A stretch of 64,000 bases of DNA, from NCBI RefSeq assembly GCF_009711165.2, contig NZ_WMID02000031.1:7654-71653 (forward strand), written 5' to 3'. Of this stretch, positions 1-9,250 are shown in pieces. The DNA comes from Flavobacterium sp. MC2016-06 (GTDB lineage Bacteria > Bacteroidota > Bacteroidia > Flavobacteriales > Flavobacteriaceae). A program made the translations under genes and the position numbers. A model generated the notes under the pieces. The model was not told the origin of the DNA. It did no database searches and worked only from the letters and a program-made list of their open reading frames with translations. Numbering within the stretch: position 1 is the stretch's first letter; each line of letters opens with the position of its first letter.

Positions 1-396
1 AATCCGGGACCGGGAATAGAAAAAGAAGACAATACAAAACGATATCTTTTAGAAGATAATGATTTCAAAATTGTATTAAAAGACTTAGGCGGAATTCCGG
101 ATGAGGTACTCGAAAATGATGAACTATATGAATTTTTTAGCCCAATAATCAGAGCTGATTTTGAAGTGCTAGAAAATGATAATTTCTCTGAAGAAGGAAT
201 CGTTATCAATACACCTCTATATGCAATGATGGGAGATCTCGAAGAAACAAGTGATAAAATTGAAAATTGGAAAAACTTTACCAACAATGATTTTCAATTC
301 AGGATTTTAAAAGGAAACCATTTTTTTATTAATGAACACACTCAGGAATTGGTAAAGGTAATTGAGAATTATTCTGTCAATCTAATCGTTAAATAA
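1..396 (+). CDS. Type II (editing) thioesterase, C-terminal part only
   Basis: The frame is open from the first base, so the gene begins outside the window and about 131 codons remain. The remaining part reads LGGIPDEVLEN, then FFSPIIRADF, and later FRILKGNHFFI. These are the usual C-terminal landmarks of the GrsT/SrfAD-type thioesterases that remove wrongly loaded groups from nonribosomal peptide synthetases. The His of GNHFFI (codon 107 of the fragment) would be the catalytic histidine; the nucleophile serine is off the left edge. A GTG at 166 is internal to the domain and is not a real start. The gene ends 6 bp before an ABC exporter and sits upstream of an NRPS, which supports the editing role. 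The fragment cannot show whether the N-terminal half is intact. Confidence 0.85.
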   Translation, partial: NPGPGIEKEDNTKRYLLEDNDFKIVLKDLGGIPDEVLENDELYEFFSPIIRADFEVLENDNFSEEGIVINTPLYAMMGDLEETSDKIENWKNFTNNDFQFRILKGNHFFINEHTQELVKVIENYSVNLIVK

Positions 397-402
397 CTTA
401 TC

Positions 403-2058
403 ATGATTAAATTAAAATTTAAAGAATTACTATTTATAGTTTTCTACGCGCTTTCGAACACCATTTTAAGTTTTGGAATTATATATATAATTAATAGTAC
501 GGTTTCCGGCAAAGCTGAATTCCAAAATGATTATATGGGAATCGTTTTTGTTGCAACTGTCATTTATACTTATCTGTTAAATATAAACTTTCAAAAATGG
601 CTCAATAAACTGACCTACGATATACTTTATAAAAATGAAGAATTAATTTTTTATAAAATATTAAAAGCTCCTTTGATCACCTTAGAAAGATTAGGTTCAC
701 AAAGATTCTACACTACTATCGAAGATTTAAGAGTTTTCTCGGCTTTTCCGGAAATTGTAACTCATACGTTTAACTCTTTGTTAATGTTGATATTGTGTTT
801 GGTTTATCTCTTTACATTATCTGTTCCTTCGGCATTGATAGTTGTGGCATTGATAGTTGTAGTAGCATTTATTTACTTTTTAGTAATTAATAAAATGGCT
901 CCATTAGTAGATATATTACGAAAATACAATGAATCATATTTTAAGTATGTCGAAGATGTAATAAAAGGATTTAAAGGCTTGAAATTAAGTTCACACAGAA
1001 GCGAAAATTTGATGGATAAATTTCTAGCGCCAAATAGAAGATTGGCTAAAGACTTGGATTTCAAAGTTAATTTTGTCTTTTTATCCATAAACCTCATTAG
1101 TCAGTATGGTTTGTATTTAATCATTGGTACGATTCTTTTTCTTCTGCCTTTATTTGATCTCTTAAAAAGAGAAGACGTTATTACTTATGTAATGATCCTA
1201 ATGTTTATTTCAGGACCAATCAATAATCTAATCAATATGCAAAAAGTGTACACCAGACTATTTGTAGGAAAAAACAGAATTAAAAAATTCCTGAATGATT
1301 TTGATATAAGTAATGAAGATCTTCTAGAAGTAGACAATAAAATTGAGGAAAAAACTGATTTTAACAAACTTGAATTTGAAGATATACACTTTAGTTATCA
1401 AAAAAAATCTTTAGATAATTCATTTAGCTTAGGTCCCGTTAATCTTTCTATACAAAAAGGAGAAACCATATTTGTTATTGGCGGAAACGGAAGCGGAAAA
1501 AGTACATTCATCAATATTCTAACTGGTATGTATAAACCATCAGTAGGAAAAATAATTTTAGATGATCAAATTGTAGACAAAGACAATCCGGTTCAAAACC
1601 TAATTTCGGCAGTTTTTACAGATAATTATATTTACTCTAATAACTACGACAATTATTCCCTTGAAAATAATAAAAGATATCAGGAATTGTTGGAAGTAAT
1701 GGAACTGGATAAAATAATTCTGGACGATAAAGAAGATTCAGCACGAAGAAACTTCTCTAAAGGACAAAGTAAAAGAATGTCCTTGATTTTTGCTCTCCTT
1801 GAAAACAAACCAATTCTAGTACTCGATGAGTGGGCTGCAGATCAGGATCCTCATTTTAGAAAGTATTTCTACGAAAATTTGCTGCCTAAACTTAAAAATG
1901 AAGGAAAAACAATTATAGCAGTAACACATGATGACGCTTATTTTAAGCATGCTGACAGAATAATTAAATTCGATTACGGACAAATTGTAAAAGATTTTAA
2001 AGTACAGGAAGAGGTACTAAACACCGAGAGTTTATGGTACACTGAAGTTAGTAATTAA
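403..2058 (+). CDS. ABC exporter, cyclic peptide/siderophore type (SyrD/PvdE family)
   Basis: A 551-residue half transporter with fused membrane and ATPase parts. Hydrophobic segments lie near residues 8-32, 45-65, 125-165 and 225-290. The nucleotide-binding domain begins near residue 335, with Walker A GGNGSGKST near 360, a signature FSKGQSKRMS near 451 in place of LSGGQ, Walker B ILVLDEWAADQDP near 471 and the H-loop AVTHDD near 507. The DEWAADQDP stretch is characteristic of the SyrD/PvdE cyclic peptide exporter family, which moves nonribosomal peptides across the inner membrane. It lies 6 bp after the thioesterase and 47 bp before the synthetase, so it probably exports the cluster product, possibly into the periplasm for final maturation. 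The exact substrate is inferred from context only. Confidence 0.9.
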   Translation: MIKLKFKELLFIVFYALSNTILSFGIIYIINSTVSGKAEFQNDYMGIVFVATVIYTYLLNINFQKWLNKLTYDILYKNEELIFYKILKAPLITLERLGSQRFYTTIEDLRVFSAFPEIVTHTFNSLLMLILCLVYLFTLSVPSALIVVALIVVVAFIYFLVINKMAPLVDILRKYNESYFKYVEDVIKGFKGLKLSSHRSENLMDKFLAPNRRLAKDLDFKVNFVFLSINLISQYGLYLIIGTILFLLPLFDLLKREDVITYVMILMFISGPINNLINMQKVYTRLFVGKNRIKKFLNDFDISNEDLLEVDNKIEEKTDFNKLEFEDIHFSYQKKSLDNSFSLGPVNLSIQKGETIFVIGGNGSGKSTFINILTGMYKPSVGKIILDDQIVDKDNPVQNLISAVFTDNYIYSNNYDNYSLENNKRYQELLEVMELDKIILDDKEDSARRNFSKGQSKRMSLIFALLENKPILVLDEWAADQDPHFRKYFYENLLPKLKNEGKTIIAVTHDDAYFKHADRIIKFDYGQIVKDFKVQEEVLNTESLWYTEVSN

Positions 2059-2105
2059 CCAGTGTTTCAATTCAGTAGAATTTCTAATCTAATAGCTCTA
2101 TTATT

Positions 2106-5100
2106 ATGAAACTAACCTTACCACAGCAAGATATCTATTTTGAACAATTATTGTATCCTAACGAGCCCATTTATAATATTGGGGCAAAAATAGAAATTAA
2201 AGGACATATCAATATTGATGCATTTCAAAAAGCATATCATGAGCTCATTAACCAGCATGATGCTTACAGAACCAGACTTGTTAAAGATCAGGATAACATC
2301 CGATTAAAAATAGTTGATATCCACGATTCCCAATTAGGTTTTGTAGACTTTTCTGATAGTCAAACAGCTTGCGAAACAGCTAATTCATACATGCAGGAAG
2401 AATTCTCTAAACCCTTTAATTTGTTTGGAGAAAGTCTTTTGCACGTTTTTACTTTAGTAAAAGTAAACGACGGATTTTATTATTTGTTTTCAGTTTATCA
2501 CCATATCATTACAGATGGTTGGGGAACATCGCTAATGTTTCAACGCCTAGTTCAAAACTATAACGAGATTTTTGAATTTGGAAGCGTACAAACAGAATAT
2601 CCTTTTACTTATAAAGATTTTATAGAAGATGATGCTATATATACTGAATCAGAATCTTTTATGGAGGATAAAGCATATTGGAAAGATAGATATAAAGTCC
2701 TGCCTGAAAATTTATTCGATAAAATACAAGACTCAGGACGAGCCAATAAAAGCAGTCGAAAAGAATTAATTATCAAAAGAGCAACTTACAACCAATTAAG
2801 CCAATTAGCAGATAGTTATAATTGTACTACCTTTCATTTGATACTCGCTTTGATGTACACTTATTTTGGAAGAAAACATGAAAACAATGATTTTGCAATT
2901 GGTTTACCAGTTTTAAACAGAAGTAAATCAAAATACAAAAAAACCGTTGGACTCTTTATGGGAATTTCTCCTTTAAGGATGGAACTTGATTTTGATGCAA
3001 CAGTAGAACAGCTGACAAAAGATCTAAAAAGCCAATTACGAAACGATTATCGCCATCAAAGATTTCCTTTAGGGAAACTTATTCAGGAACTTCAATTGTT
3101 TCAGGAAAAAGAAAGATTATTTAATATCACACTTTCTTATGAAAAACAGAATTATTCTAATGATTTTCAAAATACAGTTACAGAGGTAATTCCGTTAAGT
3201 CATCAGTCAGAGCGAGTGGCTCTGGCATTATACATAAGAGAATTTGATGAAACGAAAGATGTGAAAATCGATTTTGATTATAACTTGAATTATTTTGATA
3301 ATTCCGGAATAAGCAACATAGTCAATCATTTTGATGCCTTGATTCATGATGTTATAAAAAGTCCTGAAAAAAAATTAAGAGAATTAAATTATTTATCCGA
3401 AGATGAATTAAATCAAATACTTATAAATTTTAATAGTACAGAAGTAATTTATCCAAAAGAAAAAACAGTAGTTAATTTATTTCAGGATCAAGCACTTAAA
3501 ACTCCCGGTAAAGAAGCATTAAAAGATGAGAACAGATCCTATTCCTATTCTGAGCTAGATACACTGTCGAGTCAGATCGCAGAACAGCTTATTACGATTT
3601 ATGGTAAAAAAGACAAATCACCAATAGCGGTTCTGTTAGAAAGATCTGCAAATTTGGTAGTTGTTTTATTAGGAATATTAAAAGCCGGAAGACCTTATAT
3701 TCCGTTGGATCCTGCATTTCCAAAAGACAGATTACGTTACATAATCGAGAACAGTCAAAGCAAAGTACTTTTTACCCAAAAAGATTATGATCTGGACAAT
3801 CTGGAGGAAGTAGCGGTATTGGAATTAGAAAATATTTTGGAAGGAATAGATGATTTTAAAGGCGTTATCGCTAAAACCATTTCACCCGAAGATACAGCCT
3901 ATATTATATATACATCTGGTTCTACAGGAAATCCTAAAGGTGTAGAAATAGGACATCAATCGCTGGTTAATTTCCTGACAAGTATACAGGAATCTCCGGG
4001 AGTAGATGCAAATGACTTGTTTTTTTCGGTAACAACATATTCATTTGATATTTCAATATTAGAGTTTTTTGTACCACTAATATCAGGCGCTGTTTTATAT
4101 GTAGCCGATAAAAATATTCTAGCCGATCCAGGTTTAACTATTAAAAAAATAGAAGAAATAAAACCAACCATAATTCAGGCTACACCAAGTTTTTACCAAA
4201 TGCTTTTTAACGCAGATTGGCAAGGAGATAAAGGATTAAAAATATTATGTGGAGGTGATTTATTAAGTGAAGCATTAGCAGATAATCTAATTAATAAAAG
4301 CTTAGAAGTCTGGAATATGTACGGACCAACAGAAACTACAATATGGTCGAGCATAAAAAAACTAGAATCTCCCGAAGATGCTTCTAACATTGGAAAACCA
4401 ATACACAATACCCAATTTTATATTTTGGATCGATATTTAAATCCAATGCCACTAAAAACTGCTGGAGCAATTTATATCGCAGGCGATGGTCTGGCAAAAG
4501 GGTATTATAAAAATGAAGTGCTGACAAAGGAAAAGTTTATCAATAATCCTTTTGCTAAGGGAAGCTTATTATACGAAACAGGAGATCTGGGAAAATGGAA
4601 TGAAAAGGGCGAAATAGACTTTTTAGGACGTAATGATAATCAAGTTAAAATTAGAGGATATAGAATTGAATTAGGAGATATAGAAACTCAGTTAAATCAA
4701 ATCTCAGGGATAAAAGCAGCCGTTGTTATTGCAAAAAAAGAAGACAATCAAGAAGCTTTTCTCGTTGCGTATGTTTTAAAAAGTGAGGAAGAAATTGATC
4801 TTGAAGAGATTATGATTCATTTGCAAATGAGTCTGCCATATTACATGATACCAAATGTAATTATTCCGTTAGACGAATTTCCATTAACTCCAAATCAAAA
4901 AATTGACAGAAAGAATTTGGTCCAAAGAAATATCATACACACTAAAGTCGATTTTAAAAATGCGGATTCTAAGTTTGAAAAATCCCTTTTAAAATATTGG
5001 AAAGAGGTTTTAAACAGAGACGATATTAGTGTAAACGATAACTTTTTTGCTCTTGGCGGTCATTCTTTAAATGCAGTTAGATTAACAGGATTAATAGCGA

Positions 5101-6542
5101 AACATCTTTTATTTGAAATCACACTCAAAACAATTTTTGATTATCCTACAATTGAGTTATTGGCAGAATATCTGGAAAGACTAACACCAACTCAAACAGT
5201 AGTTATTCCGTTGCAGGATCACAAAGAATTTTATGAGTTAACACCAACACAATATAATATTTGGCTGGCATCTCAGGAAGAAAACAGTTCGATTGCATAC
5301 AACATGTTTATGGCGTATAAAATTGAAGGAAGTATTGATGTGGATAAACTCGAGAAAACGATAAGTAAAATTGTAAGCAAGTACGAAATCTTAAGAACGA
5401 ATTTTATAGAAATAAACGGAGTTCCTTATCAAAAAACGAATTTGCACAATGATATTCAAGTTCCAATTCCTGTGATAGAAGTGCAAGAAGAAGAGACTGA
5501 TAAAATAATTTATCAATTAAATAATACCGCATTTAATTTTCAGAAAGATTCTTTGATTAGAGTGTATTTGCTTCAGGAAACAGATCAAACCATACTATTG
5601 TTCTGTACACATCATATTATAATGGATGGTTTGTCTCTGGAAATTTTTGTAAATGAATTTATTAAAAATTATAATGAAAGCAGTTTTCTGGTAGCATTAC
5701 CGGATAAAGATCAATTGGCATTTCAATTCAAGGATTATTCAGAGTGGTTTAATAAAACAATACATCTGAATGAAGCTAAAAATGAATCTTTTTGGAACGG
5801 ATATCTTGAAAACTATTTGCCTAAAGATACATTTTACAAAGATTTTAATCCAAAACATAACCATCAAAAAGTTTCAGGATATTCATTTGAAATAACACCC
5901 GAAGTTACGTTGGCTTTAAAAGATCTGGCGATTCAGGCAGAAATTACTTTTTATGGTGTGTTAATATCGGCTTTGAATGTTTTGGTATACAAAGAATCTA
6001 ATCACACAGATATTTGCATTGGAACAGTAAATTCAGGAAGAAATATTTCAGGATTGAATAATCAAATAGGAATGTTTGTTAAGACACTTATTTTAAGAAC
6101 ACAAATTTCGTCAGACATTGCATTTACAGATTTATTGCAGCAAACGCAAAACAATCTGTTAGAGATAAATGAGTATCAGGACATACCATTTGATAAAATT
6201 CCTAAAGCTATTTTTGATGTCTTATTTGTATATCAAAATCCTGAATTTACGTTTGATGAAATTACACTGATAGATAATTTAAAGCTAACATCTTATTCGG
6301 TTGAAAGCAAGTTTAGCCGAATGCCGATTGTTTTTAATTTGTTTGAAAGTGAAAATAAACTCAAAGGAAATATTGAGTATAATCCTGCTTTTTTCGAAGA
6401 AGAAACTATTGAACTTATTGTAGAAAAATACTCTAAAATTCTAATAGGAATAATAGAAAATGCAACTGTAAAAATAGATTCAATTGATGCCAGATCTGAA
6501 ACGGAGAAAAACACTGCTTTTGATTTTGAATTTAATTTTTAA
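2106..6542 (+). CDS. Nonribosomal peptide synthetase, C-A-T-C, predicted glycine-activating
   Basis: This 1478-residue protein has four domains in order. Condensation 1 (about 1-430) has the HHxxxDG motif as H132-H133-IIT-D137-G138. Adenylation (about 445-945) has YTSGSTGNPKG, YGPTE and the A10 lysine in NQKIDRK. Carrier (about 960-1030) has LGGHS with the phosphopantetheine serine at S987. Condensation 2 (about 1040-1478) has H1169-H1170-IIM-D1174-G1175. Reading the binding pocket by eye from D648 onward gives D-I-L-Q-L-G-M-I-W, one residue from the classic glycine code D-I-L-Q-L-G-L-I-W. There is no thioesterase, reductase or second carrier after the last C domain, so release may occur by condensation with a free amine or by transfer to a carrier on another protein. 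An N-terminal C domain means an upstream module exists, presumably outside the window. Confidence 0.93.
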   Translation: MKLTLPQQDIYFEQLLYPNEPIYNIGAKIEIKGHINIDAFQKAYHELINQHDAYRTRLVKDQDNIRLKIVDIHDSQLGFVDFSDSQTACETANSYMQEEFSKPFNLFGESLLHVFTLVKVNDGFYYLFSVYHHIITDGWGTSLMFQRLVQNYNEIFEFGSVQTEYPFTYKDFIEDDAIYTESESFMEDKAYWKDRYKVLPENLFDKIQDSGRANKSSRKELIIKRATYNQLSQLADSYNCTTFHLILALMYTYFGRKHENNDFAIGLPVLNRSKSKYKKTVGLFMGISPLRMELDFDATVEQLTKDLKSQLRNDYRHQRFPLGKLIQELQLFQEKERLFNITLSYEKQNYSNDFQNTVTEVIPLSHQSERVALALYIREFDETKDVKIDFDYNLNYFDNSGISNIVNHFDALIHDVIKSPEKKLRELNYLSEDELNQILINFNSTEVIYPKEKTVVNLFQDQALKTPGKEALKDENRSYSYSELDTLSSQIAEQLITIYGKKDKSPIAVLLERSANLVVVLLGILKAGRPYIPLDPAFPKDRLRYIIENSQSKVLFTQKDYDLDNLEEVAVLELENILEGIDDFKGVIAKTISPEDTAYIIYTSGSTGNPKGVEIGHQSLVNFLTSIQESPGVDANDLFFSVTTYSFDISILEFFVPLISGAVLYVADKNILADPGLTIKKIEEIKPTIIQATPSFYQMLFNADWQGDKGLKILCGGDLLSEALADNLINKSLEVWNMYGPTETTIWSSIKKLESPEDASNIGKPIHNTQFYILDRYLNPMPLKTAGAIYIAGDGLAKGYYKNEVLTKEKFINNPFAKGSLLYETGDLGKWNEKGEIDFLGRNDNQVKIRGYRIELGDIETQLNQISGIKAAVVIAKKEDNQEAFLVAYVLKSEEEIDLEEIMIHLQMSLPYYMIPNVIIPLDEFPLTPNQKIDRKNLVQRNIIHTKVDFKNADSKFEKSLLKYWKEVLNRDDISVNDNFFALGGHSLNAVRLTGLIAKHLLFEITLKTIFDYPTIELLAEYLERLTPTQTVVIPLQDHKEFYELTPTQYNIWLASQEENSSIAYNMFMAYKIEGSIDVDKLEKTISKIVSKYEILRTNFIEINGVPYQKTNLHNDIQVPIPVIEVQEEETDKIIYQLNNTAFNFQKDSLIRVYLLQETDQTILLFCTHHIIMDGLSLEIFVNEFIKNYNESSFLVALPDKDQLAFQFKDYSEWFNKTIHLNEAKNESFWNGYLENYLPKDTFYKDFNPKHNHQKVSGYSFEITPEVTLALKDLAIQAEITFYGVLISALNVLVYKESNHTDICIGTVNSGRNISGLNNQIGMFVKTLILRTQISSDIAFTDLLQQTQNNLLEINEYQDIPFDKIPKAIFDVLFVYQNPEFTFDEITLIDNLKLTSYSVESKFSRMPIVFNLFESENKLKGNIEYNPAFFEEETIELIVEKYSKILIGIIENATVKIDSIDARSETEKNTAFDFEFNF

Positions 6543-6554
6543 AAAAGAACTGCC

Positions 6555-7199
6555 GTGATACATCTATATTACACATATCTGTCTGAGGAAAATCATGAAA
6601 ATCTATTGCAAAATAGTTTAGCAAAATTTCCAAATGATTTTCAGGACAGGATTAAAAAATTTCGAAGATGGCAAGATGCACAATTTTCACTTCTGGGAAG
6701 AGTAATGCTTTTTAAAGGAATTGAAGAAGTAAAAAAGCAAAATTGTGATACAAGCGAAATCAAATACACCATGTATAACAAACCCTATTTTGAAGATAGC
6801 CTGGTTCAGTTTAATATTTCGCATTCAGGAGAAATAGTGGTTTGTGCATTAAGTGACGAGCATCAAATGGGAATTGATATTGAAGTGATAACGAATATTG
6901 AACTTCAGGATTTTAAATTTCAAATGACAGAAAAGGAGTGGAGCACTGTTAATGATTCCGGTGATAAAAGAGAAACTTTTTTTAATTACTGGACGCAAAA
7001 AGAAGCTGTCATAAAAGCACATGGTCATGGATTATCATTACCATTAAAATCCTTTGAAATTCGGGATAATGAAACCCAAATTAACGATCAGGTTTTTTAT
7101 TTAAAAGAAGTCAATATCGACAAAAACTATAAATGCTATATCTCATCTAAAATAAATATGGATGAGGTAATTGTAAAAAAATATACTGTAAATCAATAA
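6555..7199 (+). CDS. 4'-phosphopantetheinyl transferase, Sfp type
   Basis: 214 residues, the usual size for a Sfp-type enzyme. It transfers phosphopantetheine from CoA to the carrier serine of the synthetase, turning the apo form into the active holo form. Diagnostic motifs are NISHSGE near residue 90, GIDIE with the magnesium ligands D108 and E110, and WTQKEAVIKAHG with E150 and K154. The start is a GTG at 6555, 12 bp after the NRPS stop, and no closer ATG gives a better reading. The position in the same operon makes S987 of the neighbouring synthetase the likely target. Whether it also serves other carrier proteins of the cell cannot be seen here. Confidence 0.92.
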   Translation: MIHLYYTYLSEENHENLLQNSLAKFPNDFQDRIKKFRRWQDAQFSLLGRVMLFKGIEEVKKQNCDTSEIKYTMYNKPYFEDSLVQFNISHSGEIVVCALSDEHQMGIDIEVITNIELQDFKFQMTEKEWSTVNDSGDKRETFFNYWTQKEAVIKAHGHGLSLPLKSFEIRDNETQINDQVFYLKEVNIDKNYKCYISSKINMDEVIVKKYTVNQ

Positions 7200-7210
7200 T
7201 TAAATTTAAA

Positions 7211-9151
7211 ATGAAAAATATAAAAAGACTCTTTTTATTACTATGCATCTTACCAGGCTTTATGTTTGCGCAAACAAGTAATTTAAAACTCGAGAAAACG
7301 ACTTCTTTTTTTCCGGATAATAAAAAAATCAACATTGAAAAGATCGAATGGAACTATTTAATAGTTCCTGAAAACTGGGAAAAACCAAATGGTAAAACAA
7401 TTAAAATTGCAGTTGCAGTATTAAAAAGTACCGAAAATAATGCAGATTCAAATCCAATTGTATTTGTAGAAGGTGGCCCGGGAGCAGGAGGAATCAAAGG
7501 AATCTCAGGATGGTTTAGTCATCCGTTAAGAAAAAAAAGTGATATTGTTTTTATAGACGTAAGAGGAACTGGTTTTTCATTTCCTAAATTTTGCCCGGAC
7601 TTAGGAAAAACTTTCTTAGAAATATTAGCAAAAAATCAGGATAAAAAGCAAGATGAACAACAAAAAGCTGTTGCTGCAATGGTTTGTAAAGAAGATTTAG
7701 TAAGCAGAAATATTGACATAAGCGCCTATAATAGTAAAGCCATTGCCAAAGATTTAAATGCTTTAAAAACCCTTTTAAAGTATGAAAACTGGAATGTTTA
7801 TGCTATTTCTTATGGAACTTATACCGCTCAGGTATATGCAAATGATTTTCCTCAAGATATAAAATCATTAATTTTAGACTCGTCAATTTCAGATATTTCG
7901 CAGTATTACAATCTTAATGCTAAAAATTATATAAGTAGTCTTGAAAGAGTTTTTAAAGATTGCGAAAACGATCCAGATTGCAATAAACAATATCCAAATT
8001 TAGAAGCTGCATATTATGCAACAATAGAAAAATTAGAAAAGAATCCAATTACCGTTAAGGCCGATAAAAAAATAATTCCCTCAGGAAATTTCACTTATAA
8101 TGCCGAAGATTTTAAGGTCGCTATTCAACAATCTCTGTATCAGAAAAAATTAATACCAGTATTACCCTTATTAATTACTCAATTTAATACCGGAAATAAA
8201 AGCGCTTTAAGCACACTGGTAAGTTCATTTTCCGGAGCTTTAAGTCTTGATTATGGAGCTTATTATTGTGTAAGCTGCAATGAAGCAATCCCTTTTAATT
8301 CAGTTTCTGAATTTGATAAAAATGCCGGTAAATATCCTAAATTAAAAGGAGGATTATCTTTTTACAGATCTGATTTCCTTGTTTGTGATAAATGGAACTC
8401 AGGGATTATTAAAAAAGATAAGGTTGCTAATGATTTATCAAATTTAGCTGCATTATCAGTTCCGGTTTTGGTTTTTTCAGGAAAATTTGACCCAATAACG
8501 CCAATAGAAAACGGTAACGTGACGGTCAAAAAATTTAAAAAAGGATTTTTAGTTGAAGCTCCAGTATCTGGTCACGGCTCTAGTTTTTCTAGTTTGGGAG
8601 CAAAAATTGCAAATGAATTTATAAGTGACCCGAATAAAACCCCTGATGTTCATGATTTTCAGTCCAACCCTAAAGTAGATTTTATTACTGATGTAAAAAT
8701 AAATGGCGGAATCTCTAAATTTGCTACTAGTCTGAATGAATTTAAAATTTTATTTTTTGCGCCATTGATCATTGCAGTTGTTATTCTTATTATTTCGATA
8801 ATTAGTTTTCTATTTTATTTGATAAAAAGGAAAGACGATAATAATGCCAATAAACAAATCAAGATATTGGTTATAGTAACCGCTATAATAGGACTTTTTA
8901 CAATTGCGGGATTAATCACAGCAGTATCTGATACCGCACAAAGAAATTTTTATATACTGACTTTTGGAGTTGCTAATAAGTTTAATTATCTGTTTATTCT
9001 TCAATGGATTTTTATTGGATTTATAATAATTTCAGGACTGTACTTTATTCTAAGAATTAGATCTATTTCAAATCCAAGTGTGGTTGCAACAGTATTATTT
9101 TCACTTGTTTTAGTAGGCGTTTATTTTGAATATTGGGGCTTTTTATTGTAA
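7211..9151 (+). CDS. Alpha/beta hydrolase (prolyl aminopeptidase/TAP-like) with C-terminal membrane anchor
   Basis: 646 residues with an N-terminal signal peptide ending in FMFAQ near residue 21. The soluble part carries EGGPGAGG near residue 87 as the oxyanion-hole loop and AISYGTY with the nucleophile S200. Near the C-terminal lid are SGKFDPITP with D427 and VSGHGSS with H455, as in the TAP-like and prolyl-aminopeptidase families. Four hydrophobic segments follow (about 515-540, 552-572, 595-615, 625-645), which the ordinary family members lack. It begins 11 bp after the phosphopantetheinyl transferase and is followed by a terminator, so it is the last gene of the peptide operon. The likely role is cleavage of a peptide or ester bond in the exported product outside the cytoplasm. 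That role is inferred from position and fold only. Confidence 0.8.
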   Translation: MKNIKRLFLLLCILPGFMFAQTSNLKLEKTTSFFPDNKKINIEKIEWNYLIVPENWEKPNGKTIKIAVAVLKSTENNADSNPIVFVEGGPGAGGIKGISGWFSHPLRKKSDIVFIDVRGTGFSFPKFCPDLGKTFLEILAKNQDKKQDEQQKAVAAMVCKEDLVSRNIDISAYNSKAIAKDLNALKTLLKYENWNVYAISYGTYTAQVYANDFPQDIKSLILDSSISDISQYYNLNAKNYISSLERVFKDCENDPDCNKQYPNLEAAYYATIEKLEKNPITVKADKKIIPSGNFTYNAEDFKVAIQQSLYQKKLIPVLPLLITQFNTGNKSALSTLVSSFSGALSLDYGAYYCVSCNEAIPFNSVSEFDKNAGKYPKLKGGLSFYRSDFLVCDKWNSGIIKKDKVANDLSNLAALSVPVLVFSGKFDPITPIENGNVTVKKFKKGFLVEAPVSGHGSSFSSLGAKIANEFISDPNKTPDVHDFQSNPKVDFITDVKINGGISKFATSLNEFKILFFAPLIIAVVILIISIISFLFYLIKRKDDNNANKQIKILVIVTAIIGLFTIAGLITAVSDTAQRNFYILTFGVANKFNYLFILQWIFIGFIIISGLYFILRIRSISNPSVVATVLFSLVLVGVYFEYWGFLL

Positions 9152-9185
9152 ACATTTCGAGTGTGTTTATTCTTAATTGTTCACA

Positions 9186-9216
9186 AAAAACTCCATTAGA
9201 AATAATGGAGTTTTTT
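9186..9216. terminator. Bidirectional Rho-independent terminator
   Basis: A hairpin with arms around CTCCATTA and TAATGGAG encloses a GAAA loop, with an A-run on the left and a T-run on the right. It sits between the convergent peptide operon and the serine hydrolase gene and can stop transcription from both sides. Confidence 0.85.
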
Positions 9217-9250
9217 ATGCTTAGAAAGATTCACTATTTGTTTCTTAATA

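Noticed and set aside
3956..4408. Minus-strand frames inside the NRPS adenylation domain
   Set aside because: They are shadows of the adenylation domain, which carries all core motifs on the + strand.
1..9151. Flexirubin or carotenoid pigment cluster
   Set aside because: No ketosynthase, tyrosine ammonia-lyase or crt genes are present; the genes are those of a peptide synthetase system.
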